Positions 8,745 to 17,553 of a stretch of 64,000 bases of DNA are shown piece after piece. The translations under genes and the position numbers were made by a program. The stretch is from CAVPHV01 sp963704825 (GTDB lineage Bacteria; Actinomycetota; Acidimicrobiia; Spongiisociales; UBA5794): contig CAVPHV010000006.1 in the NCBI GenBank assembly GCA_963704825.1, positions 102,817 through 166,816 on the forward strand, read 5' to 3'. How positions within the stretch are numbered: position 1 is the first letter of the stretch; each line of letters begins with the position of its first letter. The notes beneath the pieces were generated by a model, which was not told the DNA's origin, did not search any database, and saw only the letters and a program-made list of their open reading frames with translations.

Positions 8745-9788
8745 ATGTCCCTCGAACCATTCCATATTCTCGGGCCCGACGGTGTGTTGGTCGCCGATTC
8801 TCCCGTGTCGCTGGAGCGAACCCGCGAGCTCTACGCTCAGATGGTGACGGGTCGTGGCTACGACCGCAAGGCGTCGGCCATGCAGCGTCAAGGCCGGCTC
8901 GCCACCTATGCCCAGTTCGAGGGGCAGGAAGCGTGCCAGATCGGGGCGGTCGCTCCATTGCAGCCCGCAGACTGGCTGGTGGCCACCTACCGGGACGCGG
9001 CCGCAATGTGGGCGCACGGATATCCCTGGCTCAATCTGGTGCTCGGCAGGACCGGTGATGAGCGCGGCGGTCAGCCCCCCGAGGGCGTGAACGTTCTTCC
9101 GCCGTCCATCACTGTTGGAGGGCACATGATTCACGCCGTCGGGATCTCGTGGGCAGAGCAGATCAAAGGGACCGACGCGGTGGCCCTGACCCTCTTCGGC
9201 GACGGGGCGACGAGCGAGGGTGATTTTCACGAGGCGATGAACTTCGCCGGCGTGTATCGAACCCCGACCGTGTTCGTGTGTCAGAACAACGGGTGGGCGA
9301 TCTCGATGCCCCGAGACCGCCAAACGGCGTCAGATACGATTGCCCAGAAGGCGGACGCCTACGGCATGCCCGGCGTGCTCGTCGACGGCAACGACCTCCT
9401 GGCCGTTGTCGCCGCCACCACGCAGGCGATAGCCCGGGCGAGACGGGGTGACGGAGCGACCCTGATCGAGGCGCTCACCTACCGGATGGGACCCCACACG
9501 ACCACCGACGATGCGCGCCGCTACCGCCATGACGATGATGTCGCCGAGTGGCATCCGCGCGATCCACTCGAGCGGGTGCGCCGCTACCTCGAGGCGGCCG
9601 GCGAGTGGAGCGAGCAGTGGCAATCCGAGTTGGAGGAAGCCGCGTCACAAGCCGTCGAAGACGCCGTCGCCACCGCCGAGGCTATCCCGCCGTTCACCTC
9701 GGACGAGATCTTCACCGCCATGTACAAAACACCGACGATGGCGCTGCTCGAACAGCAGCGTTTGGCTCGCCGGGATGAGCCACGATGA
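8745..9788 (+). CDS. pdhA: 2-oxoacid (pyruvate-type) dehydrogenase E1 component, alpha subunit
   Basis: Thiamine-diphosphate-dependent decarboxylase subunit of a PDH/branched-chain dehydrogenase complex. The ThDP/Mg motif is clear: GDGATSEGDFHEAMNFA followed by CQNNGWAIS; the ATYRDAAAMWAHG stretch near the N terminus is typical of the alpha chain, as is the C-terminal TTDDARRYR region. Length (347) is normal. The stop overlaps the beta-subunit start (ATGA), and the E2 gene follows, so E1-alpha/E1-beta/E2 form one operon; no E3 gene is in the window. Substrate (pyruvate or branched-chain 2-oxoacids) cannot be settled from sequence alone. Confidence 0.92.
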   Translation: MSLEPFHILGPDGVLVADSPVSLERTRELYAQMVTGRGYDRKASAMQRQGRLATYAQFEGQEACQIGAVAPLQPADWLVATYRDAAAMWAHGYPWLNLVLGRTGDERGGQPPEGVNVLPPSITVGGHMIHAVGISWAEQIKGTDAVALTLFGDGATSEGDFHEAMNFAGVYRTPTVFVCQNNGWAISMPRDRQTASDTIAQKADAYGMPGVLVDGNDLLAVVAATTQAIARARRGDGATLIEALTYRMGPHTTTDDARRYRHDDDVAEWHPRDPLERVRRYLEAAGEWSEQWQSELEEAASQAVEDAVATAEAIPPFTSDEIFTAMYKTPTMALLEQQRLARRDEPR

Positions 9789-10759
9789 CCGAGCTCAACG
9801 TGGCTCAGGCTCTCAACGCGGCACTCGATGAGGCGCTGGCGTCTCCCGATGTCGTGGTGCTTGGTGAAGACGTTGGCCGTACCGGCGGCGTGTTCCGCAT
9901 CACCGACGGGCTCCAGGAACGACACGGCAGTGATCGGGTGATCGATACCCCGGTGGCCGAGTCCGGCATCGTCGGTGCCGCCTTCGGGATGGCCGTGGCC
10001 GGGCTCCGACCCATCGCCGAACTCCAATTCATGGGCTTTTCGTATCCGGCCGTCGATCAGGTGATCAGCCATGTGGGCCGCATTCGGAACCGGTCGCGCC
10101 ATCGCTTCACTGCACCGATGGTGATCAGGATCCCGTACGGGGCCGGGATCGGAGCGGCCGAACACCACATGGAGTCGGCGGAAGCCATCTATGTTCACAC
10201 GCCGGGTATCAAGGTTGTGGTGGCATCCAATCCTCGTGACGCCAAGGGCCTGCTCTTGGCCGCGGTCGACGACCCGGATCCGGTGATCTTCCTCGAGCCG
10301 ATCCGCATCTACCGCGCCGTCAAGGGCGAGGTGCCGGACGAGCCATATCGAGTGCCGCTGGGAGTTGCTGCAATCGAGCGTGAGGGAACCGATGTGACGA
10401 TGATCGCCTACGGGGCGATGATGCGCGAAGTGAGAGCGGCGGCCGATGAGTTGAACGCCGAGGGCATCTCTGTCGAAGTCATTGACCTGCGCACGCTTGA
10501 TCCGATCGATGGTGAGGCCATTGTGGATTCGGTGCGGGCCACGGGTCGTGCCGTCGTCGTCCAAGAAGCGCACCGCACGGCCGGGCTGGCGGCCGAGATC
10601 GTCGCCCAGATCCAGGAGAAGGCGCTGTACTCATTGCTGGCACCGGTTGAACGGGTCACTGGATGGGACACCGTGGTTCCGTTGCGGCGGGCCGAACACC
10701 ACTACGTACCGACCGTGGCCCGGATCACTGCTGCGGCACGACGCACGATGGAGGGCTGA
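9785..10759 (+). CDS. pdhB: 2-oxoacid (pyruvate-type) dehydrogenase E1 component, beta subunit
   Basis: Partner of the alpha subunit in the heterotetrameric E1. Family marks include NVAQALNAALDEAL at the start, VVLGEDVGRTGGVFRITDGL, DTPVAESGIVGAAFGMA, the EPIRIYR segment, and the transketolase C-terminal stretch IDLRTLDPID with VVVQEAHRTAGLAAEI. Length 324 is normal. Translation is probably coupled to the upstream gene through the 4-base overlap; the E2 gene starts 6 bases after its stop. Confidence 0.92.
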   Translation: MTELNVAQALNAALDEALASPDVVVLGEDVGRTGGVFRITDGLQERHGSDRVIDTPVAESGIVGAAFGMAVAGLRPIAELQFMGFSYPAVDQVISHVGRIRNRSRHRFTAPMVIRIPYGAGIGAAEHHMESAEAIYVHTPGIKVVVASNPRDAKGLLLAAVDDPDPVIFLEPIRIYRAVKGEVPDEPYRVPLGVAAIEREGTDVTMIAYGAMMREVRAAADELNAEGISVEVIDLRTLDPIDGEAIVDSVRATGRAVVVQEAHRTAGLAAEIVAQIQEKALYSLLAPVERVTGWDTVVPLRRAEHHYVPTVARITAAARRTMEG

Positions 10760-10765
10760 GCGACC

Positions 10766-11905
10766 GTGGCGCACGAGTTTCATCTTCCCGACGTTGGCGA
10801 GGGCCTGACCGAGGCCGTCGTCATCACCTGGTATGTCGAGGTTGGCGAAGAGGTGACGATGGACGCCCCTTTGGTCGAAGTGGAGACCGACAAGGCCGTC
10901 ATCGACATCCCGTCGCCCCACGCCGGCGTCTTGCTGTACCAGGGCGCCGAGCCGGGTGGGACGCTTGCGGTCGACGCCCTCCTGGCCGTGGTCGGCGAGG
11001 CCGGCGAGGAGTGGTCGCCGCTTTCAATCTCGGACGACGGCGAGCCGGAGCAGGCTGCGCCGATTGTCGGCCGGCTCGATGACCCCGTGGAGACCCTGGC
11101 GGCGGCGCCTTTGGGCGCCGGCGCCATGCTGCCCCGGGTGCGCCGTTTGGCCGCCGAACTCGGCGTGGGGACTGGCGGGCTCATCGGCAGCGGCGTGGGC
11201 GGCCGGATCACGGAAGCCGACGTGCGAGCTGCCGCCGAGACGGGGTCCGGTCCGGTGCGGCGCGTGAAAATGTCGTCGTTGCGCAGAACCATCGCAGATC
11301 GTCTCGCTCGATCCTGGCGGGAGATTCCCCACGTGACCACCTACGGCGAAGTAGACGCTGCGCCGCTGCTCGCGGCCCGTGCCGCGGCGGGCAAGCCGCC
11401 CCTCGAGGCGCTGCTCATAGAGCGGATCGTTCCCCTGCTCGAGCAGTTCCCCGCCTTCAATGCGGCGATCGACGGAGACGAGATTCTCGAGAAGCTGCAC
11501 TACGACATCGGTTTCGCCGTCGATACGCCGGAAGGTCTGATGGTTGCCGTCGTCAAGGACGCAGCGACGAAGTCCATTGCCCAATTGGGCGACGAGATCG
11601 GCCGCCTCGCAACCGCGGCTCGCGACCGCACCGCACGACCCGACGAGTTGCGCGACCAGACGTTCACCATTTCCAATATCGGTGCCGTCGGCGGCCGCTA
11701 TGGGACGCCGATCGTGCCGTACGGGACGACCGCGATTCTGTCGGTTGGCAGAGCCGATCCACGGCCCGTGGTGCGTGACGGCGAGATCGTGGTCGGCCGC
11801 GAGTTCCCGCTGAGCCTCTCCTACGACCACCGGGCGATCGACGGATCGACCGGCCGGTCGTTCATGTCGGCGTTGATTGCGGCGCTGGGGTCCATGGACT
11901 CGTGA
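10766..11905 (+). CDS. pdhC: Dihydrolipoamide acyltransferase (E2) of the 2-oxoacid dehydrogenase complex
   Basis: Core of the complex that transfers the acyl group from E1 to CoA. Domains in order: one lipoyl domain (residues 1-80, modified Lys in VETDKAVID), an acidic linker, a peripheral subunit-binding domain (LPRVRRLAAELGV...GRITEADV, ~118-160), and the catalytic domain from ~170 ending in SLSYDHRAIDG, which carries the His/Asp active-site motif. At 379 residues with a single lipoyl domain it is the short form. GTG start, 6 bases after the E1-beta stop. Confidence 0.92.
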   Translation: MAHEFHLPDVGEGLTEAVVITWYVEVGEEVTMDAPLVEVETDKAVIDIPSPHAGVLLYQGAEPGGTLAVDALLAVVGEAGEEWSPLSISDDGEPEQAAPIVGRLDDPVETLAAAPLGAGAMLPRVRRLAAELGVGTGGLIGSGVGGRITEADVRAAAETGSGPVRRVKMSSLRRTIADRLARSWREIPHVTTYGEVDAAPLLAARAAAGKPPLEALLIERIVPLLEQFPAFNAAIDGDEILEKLHYDIGFAVDTPEGLMVAVVKDAATKSIAQLGDEIGRLATAARDRTARPDELRDQTFTISNIGAVGGRYGTPIVPYGTTAILSVGRADPRPVVRDGEIVVGREFPLSLSYDHRAIDGSTGRSFMSALIAALGSMDS

Positions 11906-12639
11906 CGCCGCTCGAAGGCGCGATCCTTGCCCTCGGCGGCGCCGCCGCAGGGTTCATCAACACCCTGGCCGGTGGCGGTTCGGCAATCACCATCCCGATC
12001 CTGACCGAAATGGTGGGCATCAATACGGCCAACGGGACAAATCGTATTGCGATCCTGCTCGCCAACCTCAGCGCATTGGCCGGGTTTCAGCGTGGCAAGG
12101 CGGTCCCGTGGCAGCGGGTTGCTCCCCTCATCATTCCCACCGTGATCGGTGCCGCCGGCGGCGCCTGGGTGGCCACCATCACGTCGGGCGATGTGATGAG
12201 AAAGGTCTTCGCGGTCGTGCTGCTACTCGTTGCCGCTTCGGTACTGTTCCGCCCCTCCCGTTGGATCGAAGAACGCGACGTGGCGCTGCATGAGCCGTGG
12301 CGGTCGCTGGCCTTCCTCGCCATCGGATTCTATGGAGGGTTCGTCCAGGCCGGGGTTGGGTTCTTGCTGCTGGCAGGTTTGGTGCTCGGGGGCGGCCTCA
12401 ATCTGGTCAACGGCAACGCCGCCAAAGTCGTTCTGATCGCGGCGTACACGCCGGTGGCGCTGCTCCTTTTTGCCCGGGCCGCTCAGGTCGATCTGGCGGT
12501 CGGCGCGGTGCTGTCGGTTGGGCAGATCACAGGGGCATGGATCGCGGCGCACCTTGCCATCACCAAGGGGGCCGGGTGGGTGCGATGGGTGCTGGTCGTG
12601 GCCGCTGTGATCGCGGCGGTGCGGCTGGCGTTTGGCTGA
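11902..12639 (+). CDS. TSUP (TauE/SafE) family membrane permease
   Basis: 245-residue integral membrane protein with about eight hydrophobic segments and the family's repeated glycine-rich start (LGGAAAGFINTLAGGGSAITIPIL; second half GFYGGFVQAGVGFLLLAGL). The family moves sulfite, sulfoacetate or related organosulfur anions; the substrate here cannot be assigned. The GTG start overlaps the E2 stop by 4 bases, so it is cotranscribed with the dehydrogenase genes, although a functional link is not evident. Confidence 0.85.
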   Translation: MTPLEGAILALGGAAAGFINTLAGGGSAITIPILTEMVGINTANGTNRIAILLANLSALAGFQRGKAVPWQRVAPLIIPTVIGAAGGAWVATITSGDVMRKVFAVVLLLVAASVLFRPSRWIEERDVALHEPWRSLAFLAIGFYGGFVQAGVGFLLLAGLVLGGGLNLVNGNAAKVVLIAAYTPVALLLFARAAQVDLAVGAVLSVGQITGAWIAAHLAITKGAGWVRWVLVVAAVIAAVRLAFG

Positions 12640-12728
12640 CTGGGCGGCTCGCATCGCCCCCGGCAGCGGTGGCGGCACGTCGAGGACTGAGGGCTGAGTC
12701 TGCTCGTCGGAAGGCTACGCTCGCTGCC

Positions 12729-13610
12729 ATGGGCGACTACCACGTACACCTCCACCCCCACGGCCCGTATTCAGGCGTAGGCCCGCCACCCGGCGAGTAC
12801 CCACCGGGTCATCTCGACGCCTATGTTGAGACGGCACTTGGCCGCGGCGCCGATGAGGTCGGATTCACCGAGCACCTTTTCCGTTGCGTCGAGTCGGCGG
12901 ATGCTCTCGGACCATTCTGGGAGCAGGAGCCGCGCCGCGATCTCGCGGAGCAGACGGCGGAGTTTGTTGCAAGTGAGCGGAATCTGTCGCTGGAGCGATA
13001 TGTGGCGGTCGTGACCGACGCCCAGGACCGGGGATTGCCGGTGAAGCTCGGGCTCGAGGTGGACTTCTTCGAGCATTCCATCGAGGCGGTGCTCGACTTG
13101 CTCGAGCCGTATCCGTGGGACTTCCTGATCGGCTCCATCCATTGGGTCGGGGGCTGGTCGATCGATCATTCCGCCGTCGAGTACGAATTCGCCCGGCGCG
13201 GTGTCGACCAGGCCTACGAGGACTACTTCGCCTGGGAGACACAACTGGCCGCATCGGGCACGGTTGACGTCCTGGCCCATTCGGATGTGGTGAAGAAGTA
13301 CGGGCATCGTTTGCCGACGGCCCCACTCGATATGTATCGCAAGGTGGCCAGGGCGGCGTCGGCCAGCGGCACGGCCGTCGAGGTGTCGTCGGCGGGGCTC
13401 CGCAAGGCGGTTGGCGAGGTGTATCCCGCACCGGAGTTCCTCTCGATTTTCCATGAGGAGGGCGTGCCGATCACGCTGGCGAGCGATGCCCACTACCCAG
13501 ATGAGTGTGCGGTCGACCGTGCCCTGGCCATCGATGCGGCACGCGCCGCCGGCTACACGTATCGGCTACGGTTTCGGCGGCGGGAGGCCGAAGTAGTTCC
13601 GTTGGGGTAG
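12729..13610 (+). CDS. PHP-domain histidinol-phosphatase (HisK/HisJ type)
   Basis: 293-residue PHP-family metal phosphoesterase. Metal-ligand motifs in order: DYHVHLHPHG at the N terminus, EVGFTEH, GLEVDF, GSIHWVGG, DVLAHSDVVKKYG, and LASDAHYPDECA near the end. The family's histidine-pathway member removes phosphate from histidinol phosphate; no other his genes are nearby, so the exact substrate is inferred. ATG at 12729 immediately precedes the first motif; the open frame extends upstream without homology. Confidence 0.85.
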   Translation: MGDYHVHLHPHGPYSGVGPPPGEYPPGHLDAYVETALGRGADEVGFTEHLFRCVESADALGPFWEQEPRRDLAEQTAEFVASERNLSLERYVAVVTDAQDRGLPVKLGLEVDFFEHSIEAVLDLLEPYPWDFLIGSIHWVGGWSIDHSAVEYEFARRGVDQAYEDYFAWETQLAASGTVDVLAHSDVVKKYGHRLPTAPLDMYRKVARAASASGTAVEVSSAGLRKAVGEVYPAPEFLSIFHEEGVPITLASDAHYPDECAVDRALAIDAARAAGYTYRLRFRRREAEVVPLG

Positions 13611-13634
13611 GGATTCGTGACAGGGGAGAGGTCG

Positions 13635-14174
13635 ATGCCAGATCAAGCAGAAGGGCCCGGTGGTGCCGTCCACGACGAGCACCCGTTCATGACGCCGCCG
13701 GAACACCGCGACCCGGTCCGCCAGTTTCGGGGAAGGTTGACGGCTCCAGTCACGATCATCACCGCAGGGTCGGCAGAGAGCGCCTCAGGGCTCACCGTGT
13801 CGTCGCTTGTCGTCGCCGAAGGCGAACCGCCCTACGTGTATTTCCTGGCGGGTTCGACCACCGACCTGTTCTACAAGCTGGAGCAGGCCGGCAAATTCGT
13901 GATCCACGTATGCGAGGCGCGCCACCAAGTCCTTGCCGACGTGTTCGCCGGCCTGCGACCCAGCCCGGGCGGGAGATTCGTGGGCGTCGACGTCGAAGAG
14001 TCGGAGTGGGGCCCGGTGCTCACCGACTTCGGGACACGGGCCTACTGCACGATGCTGGATTCGGACGAGGAGACGTACTCGGTGATGGTGGAGGGGTCCA
14101 TCGACAAGATCGAACTCGGCGATATCGACGATCCCCTGGTCTACTTCCGGGGCCGCTACCGCCCACTCGGCTGA
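13635..14174 (+). CDS. Flavin reductase-like (FMN-binding) domain protein
   Basis: 179-residue protein of the flavin reductase/pyridoxamine-oxidase-like split-barrel group: FRGRLTAPVTIITAG, then SGLTVSSLVVAEGEPPYVYFL and the GKFVIHVC segment, as in NAD(P)H:FMN reductases that supply reduced flavin to monooxygenases. ATG 13635 follows a strong GGGGAGAGG ribosome site, so it is preferred to the GTG 18 bases upstream. No partner monooxygenase is next to it, so its physiological role is open. Confidence 0.8.
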   Translation: MPDQAEGPGGAVHDEHPFMTPPEHRDPVRQFRGRLTAPVTIITAGSAESASGLTVSSLVVAEGEPPYVYFLAGSTTDLFYKLEQAGKFVIHVCEARHQVLADVFAGLRPSPGGRFVGVDVEESEWGPVLTDFGTRAYCTMLDSDEETYSVMVEGSIDKIELGDIDDPLVYFRGRYRPLG

Positions 14175-14284
14175 GCCTGAGGGCGACTCCACAGATTCGC
14201 TCGAGATCGACGCGAACGATCTGAGGCAGCCTCGCTACTGTGACCATGGCTCCCTCTCTGGCGGGAGACGGCAGGCCCAGGGTG

Positions 14285-14926
14285 ATGTTCGATGGGAGGA
14301 TTTGTTTGTTTCGCTTGTGGATGTGTCTCTGTGTGACACTCGTACTCGCGGCTTGCGGAGGCGGCGAAATGCCCTTGACCGAATACGTCGATCGGCTCAA
14401 CGTCATCGTGGAGCAAGCAAGGCAGGACTACGCCGAGCTCGTTGCCGCGCCGCGGGGAGGGGTGCTCGTCGCCGATTCCGAGCAACTCGCCGACTTCAGC
14501 CCTCAAGATCTGCAGGCGGCCCTCCAGCGTGTCAGGGAGATCGAGGCGGAGGTTGACGAGTCCACCTCCGCCATCGACCCGCCCGAACAGGTCGCCAACC
14601 TTCACCACCTCTTCTTTGACTTCGACGGCGACTTCATCGCGGCTCAGGAGGCGCTGGCCGTTCGGGCGGGAAGCGCGGGCGACTGGCAGGAACTCTCCGA
14701 AACCGAAGAGATGGCGGCCTACCGAGCAGCCCTCGCCAAAGACAAGCAGGACTGTTTCGACTCCCAGGCCGAAGTCAACACCATCGGTGAGGCACGGGCG
14801 GCCTTCGCCGACACGCCGTGGATTCCAGGTGAACTGAAGGAGCTGTTCGAGGTTGGGCTCGGATGCGACGGATACCCCGAGCACCCCGAAGATGTGTACC
14901 GCCCGCCACCAACCTCCACTCCCTAG
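14285..14926 (+). CDS. Putative lipoprotein of unknown function
   Basis: About 213 residues; a short hydrophobic leader ends in the lipobox LVLAAC followed by GGG, so the mature protein should be lipid-anchored outside the membrane. The remainder is acidic and helical (EYVDRLNVIVEQARQDYAEL) with two further Cys, one near the middle (QDCFDS) and one near the end (GLGCDGYP). I do not recognise a family. The start is uncertain: ATG 14285 is used, but TTG 14306 sits 5 bases after a perfect GGGAGGA and would give a 16-residue leader. The last gene of the left + strand run. Confidence 0.65.
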   Translation: MFDGRICLFRLWMCLCVTLVLAACGGGEMPLTEYVDRLNVIVEQARQDYAELVAAPRGGVLVADSEQLADFSPQDLQAALQRVREIEAEVDESTSAIDPPEQVANLHHLFFDFDGDFIAAQEALAVRAGSAGDWQELSETEEMAAYRAALAKDKQDCFDSQAEVNTIGEARAAFADTPWIPGELKELFEVGLGCDGYPEHPEDVYRPPPTSTP

Positions 14927-15013
14927 GCCCTCTGCGCCGGCGCCCGCCTCTACGGGCGGTATTGCCGTGGCCGCTGCCCTCCGTTCGGCGGAGCTGGGCG
15001 CGGCGCCGCGGCT

Positions 15014-15469
15014 TCACTCGACCAGTCGGGCGAAGCAGTACAGACCCTCGAGGATTCCAAACACGGGGAAGACGCCCCAGGTCACCCAATATGTGAAGGT
15101 GGTTTGACGGAAACTGAGATCACGGTCCCATATGAAGAGGGGAATCGCGGTGTACCAGAACGGCACGGACGCGGCCAGGGCGATGAGGTATCCCCACCGC
15201 TGGCCGAGCAGCATGCCGACGCTGCCTGCGATCTGAAACGGCGCCCAGAAGACCGCATCGGCCCACGCATAGCCCTGATTGAAAGCGAAGTAGGCCCGAG
15301 GGTCGGTGTCGTTGGGGCTGCCCCCGTAGACGTTCTCGACCGTCCAGTCAGCCCTCGGGCGTGCAATCGCGACCGTCTGCAGGCCGCCAAGGATGCCGAT
15401 GAGTACCAACCCCGCAACGGCAACCAACCACGTGAGTGCGGTGGCTTCCAACGCTCCTCCGTTTCTCAT
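15014..15469 (-). CDS. Small integral membrane protein, unknown function
   Basis: 151 residues with four hydrophobic segments (TWLVAVAGLVLIGILGG at the N terminus; then around AVFWAPFQIAGSVGMLLG, GYLIALAASVPFWYTAIPLF and WVTWGVFPVFGILEGLYCF). A conserved-looking extracytoplasmic loop carries NVYGGSPNDTDPRAYFAFN. No family recognised. It is the last gene of a probable three-gene transcript behind the TetR-type regulator, 12 bases after the preceding membrane-protein gene, which suggests joint function. Confidence 0.7.
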   Translation of the reverse strand: MRNGGALEATALTWLVAVAGLVLIGILGGLQTVAIARPRADWTVENVYGGSPNDTDPRAYFAFNQGYAWADAVFWAPFQIAGSVGMLLGQRWGYLIALAASVPFWYTAIPLFIWDRDLSFRQTTFTYWVTWGVFPVFGILEGLYCFARLVE

Positions 15470-15481
15470 CTAGGTGCTGGT

Positions 15482-15913
15482 TCACGACGTGAGCGATACG
15501 GTCGCGGCGAAAATCGTCACCACGGCCATCGCGCCCCAGATCACCAGAAATGTCAGGCCCAACCTGACGTTCTGAGTCGTGCCGATCGCCAAGCCCTGCC
15601 GTTGCAGAGCCATCCGTGTGAATAGACCTCGGCCCGCGAAGTAGAGGTACATCCCACCACCAACGAGTCCGAAGTAGGCCCAAGCCGCATGGTCGGCGAG
15701 GAGGAGCACACCCGCGACCGGCATCGTCCAGAGCGTCAACGTGTCCCATAGGGCTTCCCCGTTGGCATCTGCGAAGAAGGCGGGTTCGACGGTCTCCTCG
15801 GCATCGGCCAGAGATAGTCGAACGCCGGTTGCCGGCGCGAACCAAGATACCGCCTGGCCTCCCCAGCACAGGAGTGACAATCCCACGACGATGATTCCCC
15901 AGACGATCCCCAT
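15482..15913 (-). CDS. Integral membrane protein, unknown function
   Basis: 143 residues, four hydrophobic segments; first one IVWGIIVVGLSLLCWGG right after the chosen ATG. Between segments 1 and 2 there is an acidic loop (LSLADAEETVEPAFFADANGEALWDTL). The open frame reaches 15979, but the extra 22 residues are polar and overlap the regulator's stop, so the ATG at 15913 is preferred. It lies between the regulator and another four-helix protein on the same strand. Confidence 0.7.
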   Translation of the reverse strand: MGIVWGIIVVGLSLLCWGGQAVSWFAPATGVRLSLADAEETVEPAFFADANGEALWDTLTLWTMPVAGVLLLADHAAWAYFGLVGGGMYLYFAGRGLFTRMALQRQGLAIGTTQNVRLGLTFLVIWGAMAVVTIFAATVSLTS

Positions 15914-15975
15914 CTGGTTACCCCGAATCCGTTGGGTCGCTTGAGAGAGAGGCGGGTCGTTCGCACGCAGGCATG

Positions 15976-16659
15976 TCAATCTCCCGTCAGGGATTCTCCG
16001 AAGACCTTCAGTGGTGGATATCGAGGAACGGCACGATCGGGTGATGTCCGCGGGTTGGTTCGGATGCTATCGCCCGTCAGGAGCCCAAAGAGGAGCAACG
16101 CGTTTTCGGCGATGCGACCCCTCACATCCTCGCCCGGTACGACCCGGCCGTTGATGAGGTTGAGCGTCTCGCCATCGATGTAGGAAAGGACGATGTCCGA
16201 CGCGGCCTGGGATCCCGCAACGGTCTCAACTCCGGAGATTGCGTTGAAAGTCTCTGTGAGCCATGACTTCATTTGCCCCACGGCGTTGAGGATGTCGTCG
16301 GGTATCTCGTCGATGTTGATCGGATCGGATGCGATGAATCGATAGAGACCGGGCTGCTCTTCGGGGAACGTGGCGAGATTTGTGATCAGTCTGCGCAGGT
16401 ACTCGCCGGGCGCCAGGGAGTCGTCCAGGCCGACCACGATGTGTCCTCCGTAGGCAATGAGGGTGCGTCGAAAGGCTTCCCACAGGAGGTCCTGATATGT
16501 CGGGTAATAGTTGTAGAGATTGGTGTGAGCGCACCCCAACCGACGAGAGATCTCCCGGAGGTTCACGTCCCGGGATCCGCCGGTCTCGGCGATCAGCGCG
16601 AGTGTCGTCTCGACGAAACGTTCTCCGGTAGGTGTGGGCGCGGGGGCTTCTGCCGCCAT
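15976..16659 (-). CDS. TetR/AcrR family transcriptional regulator
   Basis: 227-residue regulator: N-terminal helix-turn-helix (TLALIAETGGSRDVNLREISRRLGCAHTNLYNYY in the usual TetR layout, residues ~16-60) and a helical ligand domain that I cannot assign to a known effector. It heads a transcript with two small membrane proteins and is divergent from a third (16759). A perfect inverted repeat lies in the 99-base space between the two starts, so it probably represses both directions. Confidence 0.88.
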   Translation of the reverse strand: MAAEAPAPTPTGERFVETTLALIAETGGSRDVNLREISRRLGCAHTNLYNYYPTYQDLLWEAFRRTLIAYGGHIVVGLDDSLAPGEYLRRLITNLATFPEEQPGLYRFIASDPINIDEIPDDILNAVGQMKSWLTETFNAISGVETVAGSQAASDIVLSYIDGETLNLINGRVVPGEDVRGRIAENALLLFGLLTGDSIRTNPRTSPDRAVPRYPPLKVFGESLTGD

Positions 16660-16680
16660 CGACTGATACTACCAGACTCG

Positions 16681-16705
16681 ATTACCACCGGTAATGTCAC
16701 CGGTG
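16681..16705. promoter_or_regulatory. Probable TetR operator between divergent genes
   Basis: ATTACC-ACC-GGTAAT (16681-16695) is a perfect 6+6 inverted repeat and is followed at once by the 8-base palindrome CACCGGTG (16698-16705); both share an ACCGGT core. Placed between the tetR start (16659) and the forward gene start (16759). Operator function is inferred. Confidence 0.6.
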
Positions 16706-16758
16706 TAGTGTGATGGGCCGAGCGTCGTGCTCGAGGATCCGCGTCGAGGGAGATTCGA

Positions 16759-17445
16759 ATGGCTGAGTTCCGCAAGTGGGGCGGGGTTGCGGCCCTCATC
16801 GAGGCGGCGGCCTACATCTTTGGCTTTGGGATGGCCATTGCCGTGCTGGTGCCGGCCGGCTACGAACCGGTTGATTTTGAAGCCGGCGAAGCAGTGGCCT
16901 TCCTGGCGGAGAACCAGACGGCTGTGTACGTATGGACCTTTGTCATCTTCATTGTGGCCGGCGTCTTCATGGTGCCCCTGTCGCTGGCACTTCACGAACG
17001 ACTGAAGGCCGCCTCTCGTCCGTTGATATTGACGGCGACCGCCTTCGGACTCATGTGGGCGACTCTGATCGTCGCCAGCGGGATGCTCATCATCATCGAC
17101 CTTGGGGTGATCGTCGATCTGTTCGGCAAGAACCCAACTCAGGCAGAAACGGTGTGGCTGTCGCTGAACGCGGTAGAAGAAGCATTGGGCGGCGGGATAG
17201 AACTCCCGGGTGGCCTATGGGTGCTGTTGTTGAGTTGGGCCGCGTCTCGAACGGGGGGGCTTCCCAAGATGTTGAACTACTTGGGTCTTCTCGTCGGTAT
17301 CGCCGGCATTCTCACGGTAGTCCCTCCTCTCGCAGACGTTCTCACCTCGGTCTTTGGACTGGGCTTCATCGTGTGGTTCACGTGGGTGGGGGTTGTGATG
17401 CTGCGTGAGGGTCGAGCGAATGCGTCGGAGCCGCAGGCGACCTGA
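16759..17445 (+). CDS. Integral membrane protein, DUF4386-like
   Basis: 228 residues with six predicted membrane helices (for example AYIFGFGMAIAVLVPAGY, VYVWTFVIFIVAGVFMVPL, LGLLVGIAGILTVVPPLADV). The layout, with a long extracytoplasmic loop after helix 1 and a WVLLLSWAA helix late in the chain, recalls DUF4386-type proteins, but this is a weak match from memory. Transcribed away from the TetR gene and preceded by the inverted repeats, so it is the likely main target of that regulator. Confidence 0.7.
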   Translation: MAEFRKWGGVAALIEAAAYIFGFGMAIAVLVPAGYEPVDFEAGEAVAFLAENQTAVYVWTFVIFIVAGVFMVPLSLALHERLKAASRPLILTATAFGLMWATLIVASGMLIIIDLGVIVDLFGKNPTQAETVWLSLNAVEEALGGGIELPGGLWVLLLSWAASRTGGLPKMLNYLGLLVGIAGILTVVPPLADVLTSVFGLGFIVWFTWVGVVMLREGRANASEPQAT

Positions 17446-17553
17446 GGCATCGGTGCGCCGACGGGAGAGGCAGCACCCAAACGTCCCCGGGACGCTTCCT
17501 CACGTGGGCACGTCGGGCCCCTCGGTGGCAGGTCCCATCTAAGCTCCGGAGCC

